Notes under the pieces: model-generated
What the model saw: the letters and a program-made list of their open reading frames with translations, nothing else
What the model was told of the DNA's origin: nothing
The model's database searches: none
Source of the DNA: Sclerodactyla briareus
Taxonomy: Eukaryota; Echinodermata; Holothuroidea; Dendrochirotida; Sclerodactylidae
Assembly (NCBI GenBank): GCA_026419785.1
Contig: JAODTK010004976.1
Coordinates: forward strand, 1 to 64,000
Reading direction: 5' to 3'
Length of the DNA: 64,000 bases
Program-made: the position numbers and the translations under genes
Shown: piece by piece, positions 12,491-26,050 of the stretch
Numbering within the stretch: the stretch's first letter is position 1
Layout: every line of letters begins with the position of its first letter

Positions 12491-13432
12491 GAATGACAGG
12501 AGATATGCTTAATTACATGTAGGCCTCATAAGCAGTTTGACCATGCATCTCTAAGCACACCACCTGAACTGTTGACTATATAGGCTACTCGTATAGGCAG
12601 ACTGGGTCTAAGGAACTGAACATTGTGTGATTATTTGGATTTGTTGAATGAGTGTGGATACGGCTACAATGTGACTCAATCCATCTTTGAGCTCTACTCT
12701 ACTTTGGTGCTAGACTTACTTGGGGAATACGCCCCAATTAGCCTATGCATGAAAACCCAAGTCATTGATCGATATCTGAAAAAAGTATGACATGATCCGT
12801 GTGCTTCACATTATGTTATCTTCACATCAAATTTGGCCATTTTTTTAGATAAGGGTGAGTTTCTCTGAATTCTTCAATCTCAAGTTTGGAGATATTTGCA
12901 CATATAATGAATATGAGCTACATCAGCATAAAACCCCACATTTTCTGTGCAGCTTCACACTACCTAACCCTTTTCCGGCAATTTGGAAGGCATCTTCGCT
13001 GATTGAGTGGGATGTCCACGTAAACAATGCTCCCACAATGTGTATTTTTTTTTTTTAGATTTCTTTTTGAGAAAAGTCCTCACAGAAGGAAACATCAGAC
13101 TGCAGGTTTTGACTAGGGGGGAGGGTAGGGTGTGGGGCTGGGGGGGTGAAATCGTGTGTTTATGGTGGTCCTGGACTGCTTCCGTCCGGGCAATCCTGGC
13201 GGAACCACTGTGTACAGTAGCCTACATAGTGTACAGTACATATCGTGAACACTTGAGAATATCAAACATTTGCCAGCAGCACTATCACTATGTACAGTGT
13301 ACACTATGATACTCTAGCCCCAGCATGGTTCTAAGAACCAATTAAGGGCCATACAATGAGAGGAGGTGCTGCAGTGAGAATACTGGCACTAGCCCAGATT
13401 CAGGTTACTACAGTTTATGTCCTCTGGCCCAG

Positions 13433-13471
<39 letters not shown>

Positions 13472-15046
13472 ACAGTAGCTTGAAAAGCTAACATGTGCAC
13501 TGTATCAAATAGTATAGCCTATACAAATATATCACTTCTATATTTCACAAAAGAATGTTATTAATTAATTAATGTCAGAGGCAACTGAAGAGAGAACCTG
13601 CATAACATGTCCACAAATTCAGGTTCCATTCCAACTGGACCTTCATACATATGCAACAAAAATGTACAATATATAGGCAACAAAAATCCATCAACTAATT
13701 CTCAGTAACGCTCTTGCAAAGAATCTCTCAAAATGATTTCATGCATAAATTGCATTATAATCAACATACAACATCTGTTGGCCTACATTGCAGATAGGCC
13801 TTCTACCTCGTTTGCTATCTTAATACTACCATCACACAAAAGATTGTGCCAATGAGATACAGTGCGTACCAGTGTGCGTAACCAACAGGACACGCATTGT
13901 CATGAAATGCTAATTACGCCATGTCCACCGCACTATTCAAAACTTATTCACGCACTGCCACGGCATGTAGCCTACCGGTAGCCATTTTGTTCTTGTCGAC
14001 CACCGCGCTCGATCATCATTGCGCAGGCGTAGTTTAAAACTTTGCCAAGAAACATGTGCGGGAGGGAACTATGGCAGGCGATGCGGGGAGGATTTCCCGA
14101 CTGTCGAAAACTATTCGTAAAGTAGTCGTAACTAGGCGTGAAGTGCGTACCGGCCACTGGGGTCGAGTGGCCATGCAGTGGTACCAGCGCAACAAAACTG
14201 TTTGCGAATAGTTCGCGCACAGTTAATAGAATGTTCACGACAAATTCTCGAAATTTCCGTAGTGCAAAATTTTGAAATTGAAAATTTCACCGCATGGCCG
14301 GATTTCCCGCAAGGCTGCCCATGAACACTTCCCCATTGGCACGAAATGGTGCGAACGAATGCGCAAACTATTCGGAGACTCCAATGCGGGCAAGTGTGAA
14401 GGGGGCTTTATACGAAACTGTTCACTAACCTCATACCATATGCGTGACTCTTTAAAGCTGCATGGTCCATAGGTAGCTAGCCACTAGTCCACCTCAATCA
14501 GGTCCATGAGCGACCAGCATCACCCGTTGAGAGCAAATATTTCAAATTATATACCTGTACAACCTCATGAACACCATATCACCATGGTCATATAGTGCAA
14601 AAGTCTTAAAACAACAGGGGCAGGACTGGGTGTTTCTATCTCGGTTTATGCTGGGGCTGTCATAAACTCAGTCTGTGGGGAGAGTTTACCACCACAATGA
14701 TGTATATGCTGTGATTTTAGCATTTACAAAAATGAACTAAATCACCAATTGTGCTGTAGCTCAAAACTGCCCACAAATGCCATTATTTCATTGGCGGACT
14801 TTTTGCGACTAAACTGACACCTAAAATGACAACCGACTTCAAATTCTTGAGCACGCACCGACCCATAAATTACCACTGGTCACTGATAACAATTACCACA
14901 TGTTATTATCATCCAAGTTATTATGCAGGAAAGGCATTTGACTCCCCAAAACTCTTTTTGGGTGAGAATATATCCCCTAACTGATTGCCGACCCCAGCTC
15001 CCGAGATGATTGCGGACCCCTAATCCCAGAACACGCCATAAGCACC
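12491..15046. other. Non-coding stretch; poly-A run and possible MITE end
   Basis: No gene is seen. There is a pure A run at about 13438-13469 and a short palindromic patch TGTACAGTGTACA near 13295. The block ending GGGCAAGTGTGAAGGGGGCTTTA (about 14390-14412) reads like the terminal inverted repeat of a cut-and-paste MITE, but I could not find a convincing partner end. Confidence 0.45.
13438..13469 (+). repeat. Poly-A run
   Basis: Roughly 32 consecutive A. No retroposon body is recognisable upstream, so its origin is unclear. Confidence 0.8.
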
Positions 15047-16512
15047 ATGTGTTAGAGCAATGAAACAATGGATTACATAACATAACTATCTGTGCTATTC
15101 AACTGTGACGTCATATCCTGATTGTGCAATTGGGATTCGCCTAATTTTCTGATCATGAACCAAAGATAGAAAGTTGATGAATCCACATACAAATGTGATG
15201 GGGTTTTAAACCTATAGATGTAGTTTTCCATTCCTGTGGTATATTCTCTATTGTATCCAGGCCTGTAGTTATCCTCTACGACCTTTGACCTTAACAAACG
15301 GGACCACTAGTACATGATAATGCTGAGAGAGTTCCATTGTAATCCAACCTAATCCGTAGAAGAAACATTTTGCCAATATTTATACCTAATAGTCCATTGA
15401 ATAATATACCCCCACTAAGTAGGTGTCACTATTCGAGATAACATTGGTCAGTATGATGGTAATCCACCTTAGAGGAAAGCATTCGCAGTTTCCATATAAG
15501 GGCCCCATCTGCCCCTTCATATACACCACATAAGTAGCTGTCTAATCTGGGGGGGAGGGGGAGCACAGGGGGCGAGACTGTTCAGGACTGGTGTGGGCAC
15601 TCAAAGACTTAGCAGAGCATCACCATACAGCTGTAGCGGGTTCGTGTAGGGGGTTAATATTTCACAAAAATTTATGAATGCTGACTCATACCAAACCTGT
15701 TTGAGGGATGAAAAATTGATATGTTTAATTTCTACCGTATTGAACGACGTCTCGCGAGGACCTCGCGATGTCGATGGGCCGGACGAGTAGAAATACAGTC
15801 GCCGATCATTTTGGAGCAAATTAGACGGCTAATTTTGAAAATAGGTGTTGCATTGATCATCATTCTAATGCCTTATTGAAAGCAACAATATTAAGATGCC
15901 TTGCCTTCACTTCCGTTGTTATCTTATGATCGGCCTAGTTTGTGCCGTGAAGACACTGAAATATGGAATTCTGACCACATTCAGGCCAACATCCATGTTA
16001 TATTTTCAAAGTTATCTCCAGTATCAATCTTGAAGAAAACAATGGAAGTAAATAGTTTAACACCTGATACAGTTAATGCATCATAGTACTCTTGTCGTTT
16101 TATTGTCAACCAAAAATGTACTGTTTGTGCTATGAATTGCCGAAAGGATGGTCATTAGACACCAATCTAGCCATTCTCAAGGAGTCATTCTATGAAACTA
16201 GGTGGTCTTCTTCGGACTCTATCTTGGAGAATGGACTAAAAGCAACAAGTTGGACAGATCATTAGAGAAATATGCCTCATATTTGATGTTTCGAGCTCGA
16301 CTAAAAGTGGTAGTTGGTAGTTTTGTGCTACGAGTGTTCAAGGATTACACTCGCTTAAGGGTAAGTAAACTTCCCACAAAGGTTTGTTCCAGTAGTGGAT
16401 ATGCTAGGAATATTAGTTGTCAGACCACTTGCCAAAACAAGTGTTGTATATATATTATATATAGATAGATATATTAATATATATAATATATTATATTATA
16501 GTATATATAATA

Positions 16513-16550
<38 letters not shown>

Positions 16551-16872
16551 AATATATATATAGTATATATATATATAAGAGATATATATATATATATATA
16601 TATAGGGACCGCTGGCAAGTCATAACCCCAACACCCAAGGCCCAGTATTTCATGATGCTTGGATTGCAAAGTCCAGGAGGTTCCAGGTCTAAAATATTGC
16701 TGCCACGTGCATAATGATCGGTGACACATGAGGATATGGCTATCCATGCATGGTCCCCTCGCCTGGCCTCGACGCAAGCATTGGGCATATAGACCCGTCC
16801 CCCCACCTCCATGCCAACCTGCCCAACATTCAAGGCCATCCTGGCATCCCGCCCTATAAAACCGCCAGAAGC
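15047..16872 (+). repeat. Tandem duplication of ~1.8 kb, unit 1
   Basis: From AGCACCATGTGTTAG this unit matches the one starting at 16873 along its whole length, including ACATACAAATGTGATGGG, GAATAATATACCCCCACTAA, GGCATATAGACCCGTCCCCC and CCATCCTGGCATCC. Differences are mostly one-base indels. A TGACGTCA (cAMP-response-element core) is kept at 15106-15113. A minus-strand frame of 72 codons at 15601-15819 has a partial counterpart in unit 2 (shared YGDALL), but indels break the match, so I do not call a gene. Confidence 0.85.
16447..16604. repeat. AT-rich microsatellite
   Basis: A run of TA and TATA variants about 155 bp long lies inside duplication unit 1. The corresponding place in unit 2 (about 18270-18295) has only about 30 bp of it, so the tract changed length after duplication. 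Confidence 0.9.
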
Positions 16873-18600
16873 ACCAGTGTGTTAGCGCAATGAAACATGG
16901 ATTACTAATAACTATCTGTGCATCAATTGTGACGTCATACCTGATTGTGCAATGGGTGATTCTCCTAAGTTATCTGTATCATGACCAAGATAGAAAGTTG
17001 ATGGGAATCCACATACAAATGTGATGGGTTTTAAACCTATAGATGAGTTTTCCATCCCTGGGGTATATCTCTATTGTATCAAGGCCTGTAGTTATCCTAG
17101 ACCGGAACTTTGCATTAAACAAACCGGGACACTAGTACTGATATGCTGAGAGGAGTTCCATTGTAATCCACCTATCTCCGTAGAAGAAAATTTTGCCAAT
17201 TGTTATACCTAATAGTCCATTGAATAATATACCCCCACTAAGTAGGTGTCACTATCGATGATAAACATTGGTCAAGTATGATGGTAATCAACTTAGGAGG
17301 AGCATTCGACCAGTTGTCCATATAATGGCCCATCATGCCCTTATATACACCAAACATAAGTAGTAGCCTGTCTAATATGGGGGAGGGGGAGCACAAGGGG
17401 GCGGGACTGTCAGGACTGGGTGGGTGCACTCAAGACGTAGCAGAGCATCACCATACATGCTGTAGGCTGGGTCGTGAGGGTGGTTCATATGCACAAAATT
17501 CTGAAAAATGTCATGCTCATACCAAACCATTTTTGATGGGCATGAACATGATCCTGTTGAATCTACCAGTATTGAACGACGTCTCGAGGTACCTCGCGAT
17601 TTGTCGATCGGGCCAGGACTATAGAAATACATGTCGCCGATCATTTTGGAGCAAATATTTAGAAGGCTATATTTTGAAAATAGGGTGTTGTTGCATGATC
17701 ATCATTTTCCTAACGCCTTAAAAGCAACAATATTAAGAGCTTGCCTTCACTTCCGGTGTTATCTGATGATCGGCCTAGTTTGGCCGTGATGAGACACTGA
17801 AATCTGAATCTGACTCTACTTCAGCCACATCACATGGTTATATTTTCAACGTATCTCACAGTACTCAATCTTGAGAAACAATGGGAAAGTAACTAGTTTA
17901 ACACATTTTAGCAGTTAATGCCTCATATTACTCATTGTCGTTTTATGGTCAACAAAAATGACTGTTTGTGCTATGAAAATATGCCGAAAGGATGGTCATT
18001 AGACCACCATATAGCATTTTCAAGAAGTCATTCTATTAACGAGGTGTCTTTCGGACTCTATCTTGGAGAAGGGAATAAAAAGCAAACTAGTTTGAATATT
18101 AAGTAGAGATATGCCTCATATTGATGTTTCGACAGCTCGACGAAAAGTGGTAGTTGTGTACGGAGTGTTCAAGGTACACTCGCTTAAGGGGGTAAGTAAA
18201 CTTCCACAAGGTTTGTTCCAGAGTGGATATGCATGAATATTAGTTGTCAGCCACTTGCAAAAAGTGTTGTAGATATATATATATAATATATAATGCTCGT
18301 TATTACTATCTGAATTTCACTAAAGAGAGGAAGGGAACCGCTGGCAATAACCCACCACCCCAGTCCCAGGTCATTTCATTGACTGCTTGGAGTGCAAGTT
18401 CCCGGTATGTCAGGTAAAATTTTTGCCTGCCCACGTGCATATGATCGGTGAACTTGAGGGGTATGACGATCATGCATGGTCCCTCGGCCTGGCCCTACAG
18501 CAAGCATCCTGGGCATATAGACCCGTCCCCCACCTCCAAGGCCAACGTGCACGAACCATTCAAGGCCATCCTGGCATCCAGCCCTATAAACCCAGCTGGG
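16873..18600 (+). repeat. Tandem duplication of ~1.8 kb, unit 2
   Basis: Second copy of the 15047-16872 unit, ending near CCCTATAAACCCAGC. The TGACGTCA element is kept at 16930-16937. The minus-strand frame at 17372-17644 corresponds to the unit 1 frame at 15601-15819, yet the proteins agree only in short patches, which argues against selection on the protein. It could be a true local duplication or two haplotypes joined end to end in the assembly. Confidence 0.85.
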
Positions 18601-20640
18601 GTCCAAATGCTACTCTGATTTCAACTGATGAGATGGGGGACCATGGGAAGATACCATGTAACCGTCTTTATCCACGAGAAACATACAAAACAAAGACCCC
18701 TCCCAATGTTCTCGTGAACTCATTATTGGGGTCTACTCGATGTGCATACAGTAAAATAAGGGTTCAAGATATGTTCCCATGAGCTTCCATGTTCCCATTT
18801 GTATTCTTCATCATCGGAGAGCGACAAGGTTGGATGTTGGCCATGCAGGGTTTAATGAGTTTAATGTCACAGGTTTCGAAGATCTCATGGTTCGATGTTT
18901 CATGGGAAATCAAACCTGCATAGAAACATCAAACCCGGACATATTTACATGGGCCCCCATGATTTAGCTTAAATTGCGCTTTGCATGGCCAGTGCAGATC
19001 CCCCACAATTCCAAGCTATGCGTGATATATTTGCTTTGATCCACTACTCCCCACGCCTTGGGGAGGAAATCAGACATGGAATATCAACAACAAAACCCTG
19101 GAAACATTGACATACCTCATTTATTAGCTAACGCTAGCACTTGAGATTACCCCACATTATTTTATTTTACAGAGGCTACACATGCGTTGATCGCCATGCA
19201 CCCCTTCCCAACCTACGTCTGGCTAATTACATGCTGATAAGGTAGAGCCTAGCTTACAGCTTGGGCATAGTCGGCACAGGTAAGCCATTTGCATATTCCA
19301 TGCATATTTATGACCATGCTGGAATCCTGCACACCCTCCCTTTATTTCACTCCTCACTCCTTGATCACTAGCACATAATACCTACTGTCCTACTTCTAGC
19401 ATGATGCTATAATGTATACTGTTACCTGGGTTGTAATGAGATTAGGGTTATTTGGGTACTAGGAGGTGGGCGTTAGGTTAGTGCTGGTTAGGGGTCATGT
19501 AGGTTTAGGTGTGGGTAACGTAAGATGGGATTAAATGGAGGCTAGATGGAATCTGACCCAAACCCACCCCTAGGCCTAATCCCTCTAAACACTAATTCCC
19601 ATACATCCCGTACACTTGGGTATACATTATGCGTCAATACCTACATCCTCCCAGACTGTATATTTCCTCAAGTCCAGGATGAGTCAAAAGGTTGAACCCT
19701 TCCGTAATCTAACATAAACCTATAAGCCTAGGCCTTAGCTAGCAAAAGTTCAATTGTTAGCCTATACCAGACTCGATCATCAGTCGATGGCCTAAAACAA
19801 AAAAAATCTGCAAGCAAATCCCACTAACAGTAACGATAACACAGAGCATCCCGGGTTTATATTGCACTTGTATACCGTTCCAAATGTGGTACATGGAAAT
19901 ATCAAGCATAATTAATCCATAAAAGTTGCCATTCCTTGTAGATCCGGGTTGTCCAACCCGGCCGCGGGACAAGTGCGGCCCGCCACGGGTTTGCGGTGTC
20001 CCCGCAAAAAAAGACGTCAACGGCGCATGTTGAATTAATGAATGGACCACCTACACAGAGCTCATTTCGCGTGACCATCTCTTGTCCACTAGAAAAGCAT
20101 GTACCAATACATGTAGTCTCAAAATGTGTGTGAATGAGGCCTGCCCTTGAAAGAAACGTACACGCGACCCATAGCGCAGCTACCGAATATCGACGTCATA
20201 CCAGTTGGTTGCGGGTACACAAAACATGTCATTAGCTAATCATTCACTTGAGGTGGTAGAAGAGCTGCTTGATCTCTCCAATGAAGGGAACAACTCTAAA
20301 TAGGAGGACCCGTCAATGAGGTCAAAGACGCGATAGAATAATTCAACTACTCGATGAGAAGCTGGTTGGTTTGACAACTGGCAACGAATCTGCCTGACGG
20401 GCAGCATAGTGGATTTGTCAACTTTGGGAAGAAGGCATCAGAGCAAGCATAATAGCACGCATGAATCATTCACCAGGGACAGTTATGTGCACAAAAAATG
20501 GAGTATGAACATGTTATGGAGAAAGTTGTTTTCCTGTGAACCTTTAGGAGAGCGCAGGACTTACTCACCGGACAGATTTGTTTTTAAAGTGTTCCTTGAG
20601 GAAGAGGAGTAGGTGCCGACTCCGTTATGATGTTGTCTAC
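18601..20640. other. No recognisable gene
   Basis: Short open frames without motifs. The block at about 19945-19995 (GTTGTCCAACCCGGCCGCGG and GTGCGGCCCGCC) resembles the end of hAT-type elements and may belong to the remnant that follows. Confidence 0.45.
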
Positions 20641-21060
20641 TGCAGTAACGTCCGTTGGTTGAGCAGAGCTGCCAACTTAGCTAAGAGTATGGCGACTTCT
20701 TGAGGAGATGAAACACTTTTTTTCATGGACAGCAAGAAGAACAAGGACACACCTTCCTGAATGAGAGGCATGGCTAATGATTCGACATGCTAGTCGAATA
20801 ACCCGCACCTATCTGATCTCAAACCTCAAGCTTGCAAGAGGGATCGTGCACAAGAACTGTTCGGAAGCATCAGGCATTCACACAAGAGAAATTCCGTTTC
20901 CGAAGGACACTTTTGGTGCACTTTCAAACACCTCGGAACCCAGACCTGCTGCATCAGTTGACTATTGAAGTACCGAGCGGAGAGAATCGGCTTGGTGACG
21001 CGTTTGATACCAGATTCCAGGTTTCAGGGTCAGTTCGCAAGAGATGAAAGTTTTCGCTGA
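20640..21060 (+). pseudogene. Possible hAT (ZBED5/GTF2IRD2-type) transposase remnant
   Basis: Reading several frames together gives a block like LISNLKLQ, then AQELFGSIR, then AFTQEKFRF and a phenylalanine/histidine-rich segment, then FDTRFQ. This order resembles the region of vertebrate and invertebrate ZBED5-like hAT transposases where a LNLKLQG motif precedes a helix and an F..RF.DF block. No complete frame survives: the two longest open frames are 63 and 71 codons and lie in different registers. Ends resembling hAT termini may lie near 19945 and 22200. I infer a dead element; the family assignment is uncertain. Confidence 0.35.
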
Positions 21061-24000
21061 CGGCTGTGATATAGTTTTTCTGCCCAAGTCATCCGAACCT
21101 CCCTTAGGTGGCACTCCGTTTCGGTCAATGTTTGGTTTAGACTCCGGTGGTGAAGCCAAATATTCCCCAGAATGCAGGACGTCAAAACCAAAAGGCGTTC
21201 ACTATCGTCCGATAGCCATCTGACCATCATGAGCATCGGCACTACAACGGGCTTCTGGAAGCAGACTATCAGCTTCCTGTGTGAACGGAAACAGTGCCAA
21301 ATCTCCCAATAAGCCCCTCCATGGGGTGAGGAAAGTAGTCATATTATACATAGATCGATAGATTGATAGAGATTAGTAATTTATGTCATTTTTTAAAGAA
21401 AAAACAGACAGAAATTATGGTTTCTGCCGACAATAACAGAACATTATAGACAAATATACCTACTAGTAGTATGCTGAAAAAGTCTGGAAAACACACAGAA
21501 AACATAATCAACGAGTGAGCGTGGAATTATACAAGTGGATTAGTTCCGGAAGAAATGATGCGGGAAACGGCTGTTATGGTGTGATTGGAACCCGAATCAA
21601 TGTAGATATGTGTGAATGTTTGTGGGTGTATGAACAGGGATGAGTGTCATCGCACGTTATTGCATTTACCCTCTTTAGCAAATTTCCTCATAGATAGAGT
21701 TAATTGTTGGGAAGAGCTATGCCGGATGCAGGAGTTCCGAGATCTACGAATTCGTCTATAGATCTTTAACCCGTTCTATCTATCTTCGTGGCATACTTCC
21801 CCAAAAAAGAGACTATACAGTAAAAGTCGAGGATGCTTTGGATAAGGCTCTGATAGATAGAATAGGTTTCAATATTGTAGTATCCAATCTACAACTGCTT
21901 TAGTTTAGTTTTACGAAGGAAATACAAGTCGTGACAATCGTTACCCTTAATAGCCTTATGGAAACAAATTTGAATGGGAAAGGGGCGACTGGTAGCAATG
22001 GGAGGGGACAAAAGGTCATTTCTGCCGATTGCCATTCATCTGCTCTATCTGGGAGGGAAAAAGTAAATTGTGACTCTGCCTGTAGTGATCATATGTGGTT
22101 GTTTTCATCAGGCATTGGTCATCGTTTCATCGGACGAAATATAAAAAACATTACGGCCCCCTTCCCCCATATTATTATTACATGGGGCCCTCTCTGCAAA
22201 AGGTTGCGAAACCCTTTGTAGATACAGCTAGTATCATGCCAGTTTCATGAAATGCGGACAAGGCTTCTCTCTGCCGATTCCCGGGGACAATTCCCACCCA
22301 GACTATTCCCACCCGGACAATTCAAACCCAAATGTGACCTAACTCCATAGTCCCTAACCCTGATCGGGACCACAGCTCAGCGTTTATTGCATATTAGTAT
22401 GCAGTTGTAACGGATATATAACGGCGCCTGGTAAGGGTAGAGATAACGCCTCAATATAGGAGGTCATTTCATCTCTTCAAAAAGACTAGCTAAACATTCC
22501 AAATAAGTCATGATCGAAGGTTTATATTGTACTTGCTGCGAAATTAGGCCCCTCGTAATTGAATCTGCCTGTATTAGCAGACCGAATGCCGGAATATTAT
22601 ATAGTTGTCCGGGGTTCATTGATTACATGTTAAGGGAATTTTAGGCTGTTTGGGGGGCAAGACGGGGGGGGGGGCAGGGAGGAAAGGACCAATAATGAGG
22701 GCCCCAAGCGAGAACAGACCAGGGGGGGGCACCCTGTCAGGGTGAACGATTTTGCCAGACCCAGTAGGTATGCCGATTACATAGTAGTTATTAGTCATCC
22801 CCGCCGATTTCCTTTTACCTAGAGACGGAAGTGCTCGACGAGGATGGCGTGAGCATTCTCTGACCCAGCGGGTGAACAGAGCAGACATTGGAGCAGACTG
22901 CTCTCCCACGAATCCACCTGACCTTAAGAAGTCCCTATTACATGAGTGACCGGTCAAGGACTGACATAATAGGGCCTATAGGTGTTTGCCCATTTACGAA
23001 AATGTAATGGGCTACTCAAAAGGTACTATTAGGCCAAGCCAACAATCTCCTACATGCCATATATACCAGTAATAGGTTTTATAACTAACGATTTTTTATT
23101 ATTTATCATACTGGCCTGACAAAAAATCCTTCAGTACGTAACTTTGAGCAATGCTGGCAAGTTCTGCACACCAAAAACATAGAATCACAAGTGTAAAATC
23201 CTCCAGCTCAGCTACAGTGAACATTTGAAGTGAGAGAAACTGATGACAAATTTGTTGGCAATCTATTACCCCATTGAGTGGGGGTAGGCTAGTGCCAGGC
23301 TGAGGTGTGTGCTTTCAACTGTTATTTTAGTAAAGAAAATATGATTTCGGGCAATGCTGGATACCCGGATTTGTTCAGTGCAATTCCCAAACAGGGACAT
23401 GCATGACATTTCTATTAGGAATGAGTGTATTGGTTAGTGTATATTAATAGGGGGATTGGTGATTATTGTAGAGTACTCGCAGAGAAGTTAGGAGTGTAAT
23501 ACATTAAAGGTCACCATACAAAACAACCAGCCTAACCATTTCTGAATTCCAAACAATTCGTTTTCAGTCACCAAGGAGAGTACAATTGTTTGTTGGCAGT
23601 TATCCACACAAAGTTACAATTGAACTTCAATTCCCTTACCGGCATTAGGATAAAATTGAAAAAGGCCGGCGGAGAAATAATTATTTCCCTGAACTTCGAC
23701 CTGTCATCATGTTGGGCAGAATCACCAGAGTGAAGAACGATACTTCAGGATAATTATAGGGTTAGGTTAGAGCTCAAAATCATTAGGTCTGTAGTATCAA
23801 ATCACGGGAGGTTGAAGGCTGTCATGGATCAATATTCGTCACGGAAATTCGGTTATCCAGTTTTCGAAAGATGCTGTAGTTGGTATCAGGGTACGTGATA
23901 CTACTGGATTATTTGAGATGATATAATAATATGGGAAAAAGAGCCCTAAAACTTTTCTTAATGAGAGTTCATATAATCTAAGGCAACCTAAACAACTCGA

Positions 24001-24330
24001 AAAATACGAAGGTTGAATTTTTCCAAGAATGGTTGAGCTAAACTGCACAGAATTAGCGACGCGGTTATTTATTGTAAGGTAGGACACGAGGCGAGGTCAT
24101 TAATTAAATCGGGAAAGAAATACTCGTTATTTCTTGAACGTTAAGTTTCTGTCGCTTCCGTATTTCTTGAACGTCCAGCTCCACGCACCACGGCCTTGTG
24201 GTCTCCCGATATATTTCCGTTTGAATCAACAAGCATGGGCTCGACAATGGAGGGGTACCAAGAAGTAGCTGGCTATCTCTTCGTTATTCCCACATCGAGT
24301 GTGTGATCGTGCATGTGCGTTGCACCGATT
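21061..24330. other. No recognisable gene
   Basis: Long non-coding stretch. A short tandem motif of about 15 bp (GGACAATTCCCACCC, AGACTATTCCCACCC, GGACAATTCAAACCC) lies at about 22286-22330, and a G run at about 22664-22673. The block at 22155-22225 ending GTTGCGAAACCCTTTG resembles a hAT-type terminal sequence. The open frames have no motifs. Confidence 0.5.
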
Positions 24331-25080
24331 ACATGTGCACTAAGTCCCATGGGCCTCAAGGAATGTCGGTAAACCGACAGCGTCAGCGTCAGCTAGGACC
24401 GTCGACAATGGAAGTTTTAGGTCGCCTGTCACTATGACGTCACAGTTCCAGAATTGAAGATCCGAGGGTAGCTGTACCACTGTCGAAGAAAGTGGTTGTG
24501 CGGAATCCATTTGGCCTGGACGGTGGCGGCCATACACAAAACACTCAGTTGATTGGCTTGTTCTTGCCGGTGTGACGATACAATCGAGGTGCTCAAAAAT
24601 GAGTTGTTCCGTCGTTTCCTCGAGTAGCAATTTCTTGGATTTTCACTGTTCTGTTGTACTACTGCAACGCCACCCCCACGCTGGAGGACGGTCGACGTGA
24701 AGAAACATTCGTAATCGGTGGCACAAGCTCACAAACACGAGACTATCGACATCGGTCCCCAACCAAGTTTCGGTTAGCGCCAATAAATCAACGTTTCGTG
24801 AGGTGAGAAATCACTGATGAGTCGCCTTGTTCTTACGACGGCAATACCAGGCAGAGAGACAACGAGCTGTGCGGCCCCCGGGAGACTATGTCACCATTCC
24901 GTTGAGATGGCGCAAAGTTCTCTGAGTTGTGGGGGTCGAGCGGGGTGAACATTGGTTCAACCTTGCAGTACAATCGTGCCGATCCAAGAATACACTTTGG
25001 CCGTTGCTGCGGGTAGCATGATCATGGCTTGGGTGTTTGTTAAGTAGACGAGATTTCGCGCGATGCGCCATTTGTCACTT
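24330..25080 (-). mobile_element. LINE endonuclease (APE-like) domain, CR1/L2-type, broken
   Basis: On the minus strand a frame near 24780 reads VDLLALTETWLGTDVD, which contains the ALTETWL block of the apurinic-like endonuclease that opens ORF2 of CR1/L2/jockey LINEs; its glutamate is a metal ligand in this family. Upstream (about 24810-24900) is a RNKATH-like block. Downstream the open frame 24340-24630 carries CDVIVTGDLKLPL, matching the later GDFN-type motif. Asparagine is replaced by lysine in GDLK, and several frame shifts separate the blocks. No reverse transcriptase follows, so this is a fragment. Confidence 0.8.
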
Positions 25081-26050
25081 GTTTCGTAATCGCTCTGGTT
25101 TTTACGAGCGATGAAATCGCTTCTGGTATTGTAGTTCGTTTTGGAAGCATGGTTAATGGCTTAGCCTTGACGCCGTCGCTTCAATAAAATTAGTCACTGG
25201 AATGCTATGTTATAACTATGAACGTCTCTGGTGACGTGTTGCAAAAAGCTATAAACAATCGATGACAGCGCTTGCGCATTGTAGTTCGGTAATAGTTTTC
25301 ATTTTAGTCAGGTTATGTTAGAATTGGAGCGACGGACAGCTCCCAACAGCTTCAATCGAGATTTGACCAGTGTCATGTTGGAGAGAAAGTTTGAATCAGA
25401 ACAAATCGGCTTCAACAGTTTGTCTCTGTGCTTCTACTAAGTAAATACCGATAAAAGTAATTTATTTTTAGGATTAGTAGTGCCATTTGCAACGAATCGG
25501 ATGACTTATCATTTATGATTTTCGCGATTAATTAGAGGTGGTCAATAAAGATAACCCCAATATAGCGTTGACAGTCCGAAAATACAGGAAGCTGATTCGC
25601 TTAGACGTCATTGAGAGCCCATTGCAGAACGGCTCGCTCCACTTGTGTTCGCCTAGATGTTTTTGACTGTGTTAAGAAACGCTACAGGGACGTAATCCTG
25701 ATATTCTGCCCCATCATTCAATGAACTGTGTTCAAATACAAATATGCTATTATTCATAAAATAATAGAATTTCCGTGCCATTGCCTGCAGTCTCACGGCA
25801 CTTAATCCCTATGGTAAACAAAACAAACACTAACACAAGTATAGGGTCACGAACAGGATTCGCATTCCTCTTTTCCCTGATGTCCGTGAAAATCCCACGG
25901 TCCTGAGAATTGTCTACAATCACTTTCCACAATTCTCCGAATATCACTCACAGTTTTGAGTAGACAAAATCCACTCCTTCCAACATCTATACTCTCGATA
26001 CATTCGATCGATACGTTCGATCCTATACTCACAATTTCCCATAATATTCA
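25081..26050. other. No recognisable gene
   Basis: Could include the 5' leader of the minus-strand LINE fragment that ends nearby, but I see no motif, repeat unit or splice-bounded exon. Confidence 0.4.

Noticed and set aside
16474-16839. 121-codon minus frame ending in IYIYIY and YYIYYN repeats
   Set aside because: Most of it reads the AT microsatellite; the rest is not conserved in the duplicated unit.
19435-19520. Telomere-like GGTTAGGG-containing patch
   Set aside because: Only isolated TTAGGG-like words occur, with no regular six-base period.
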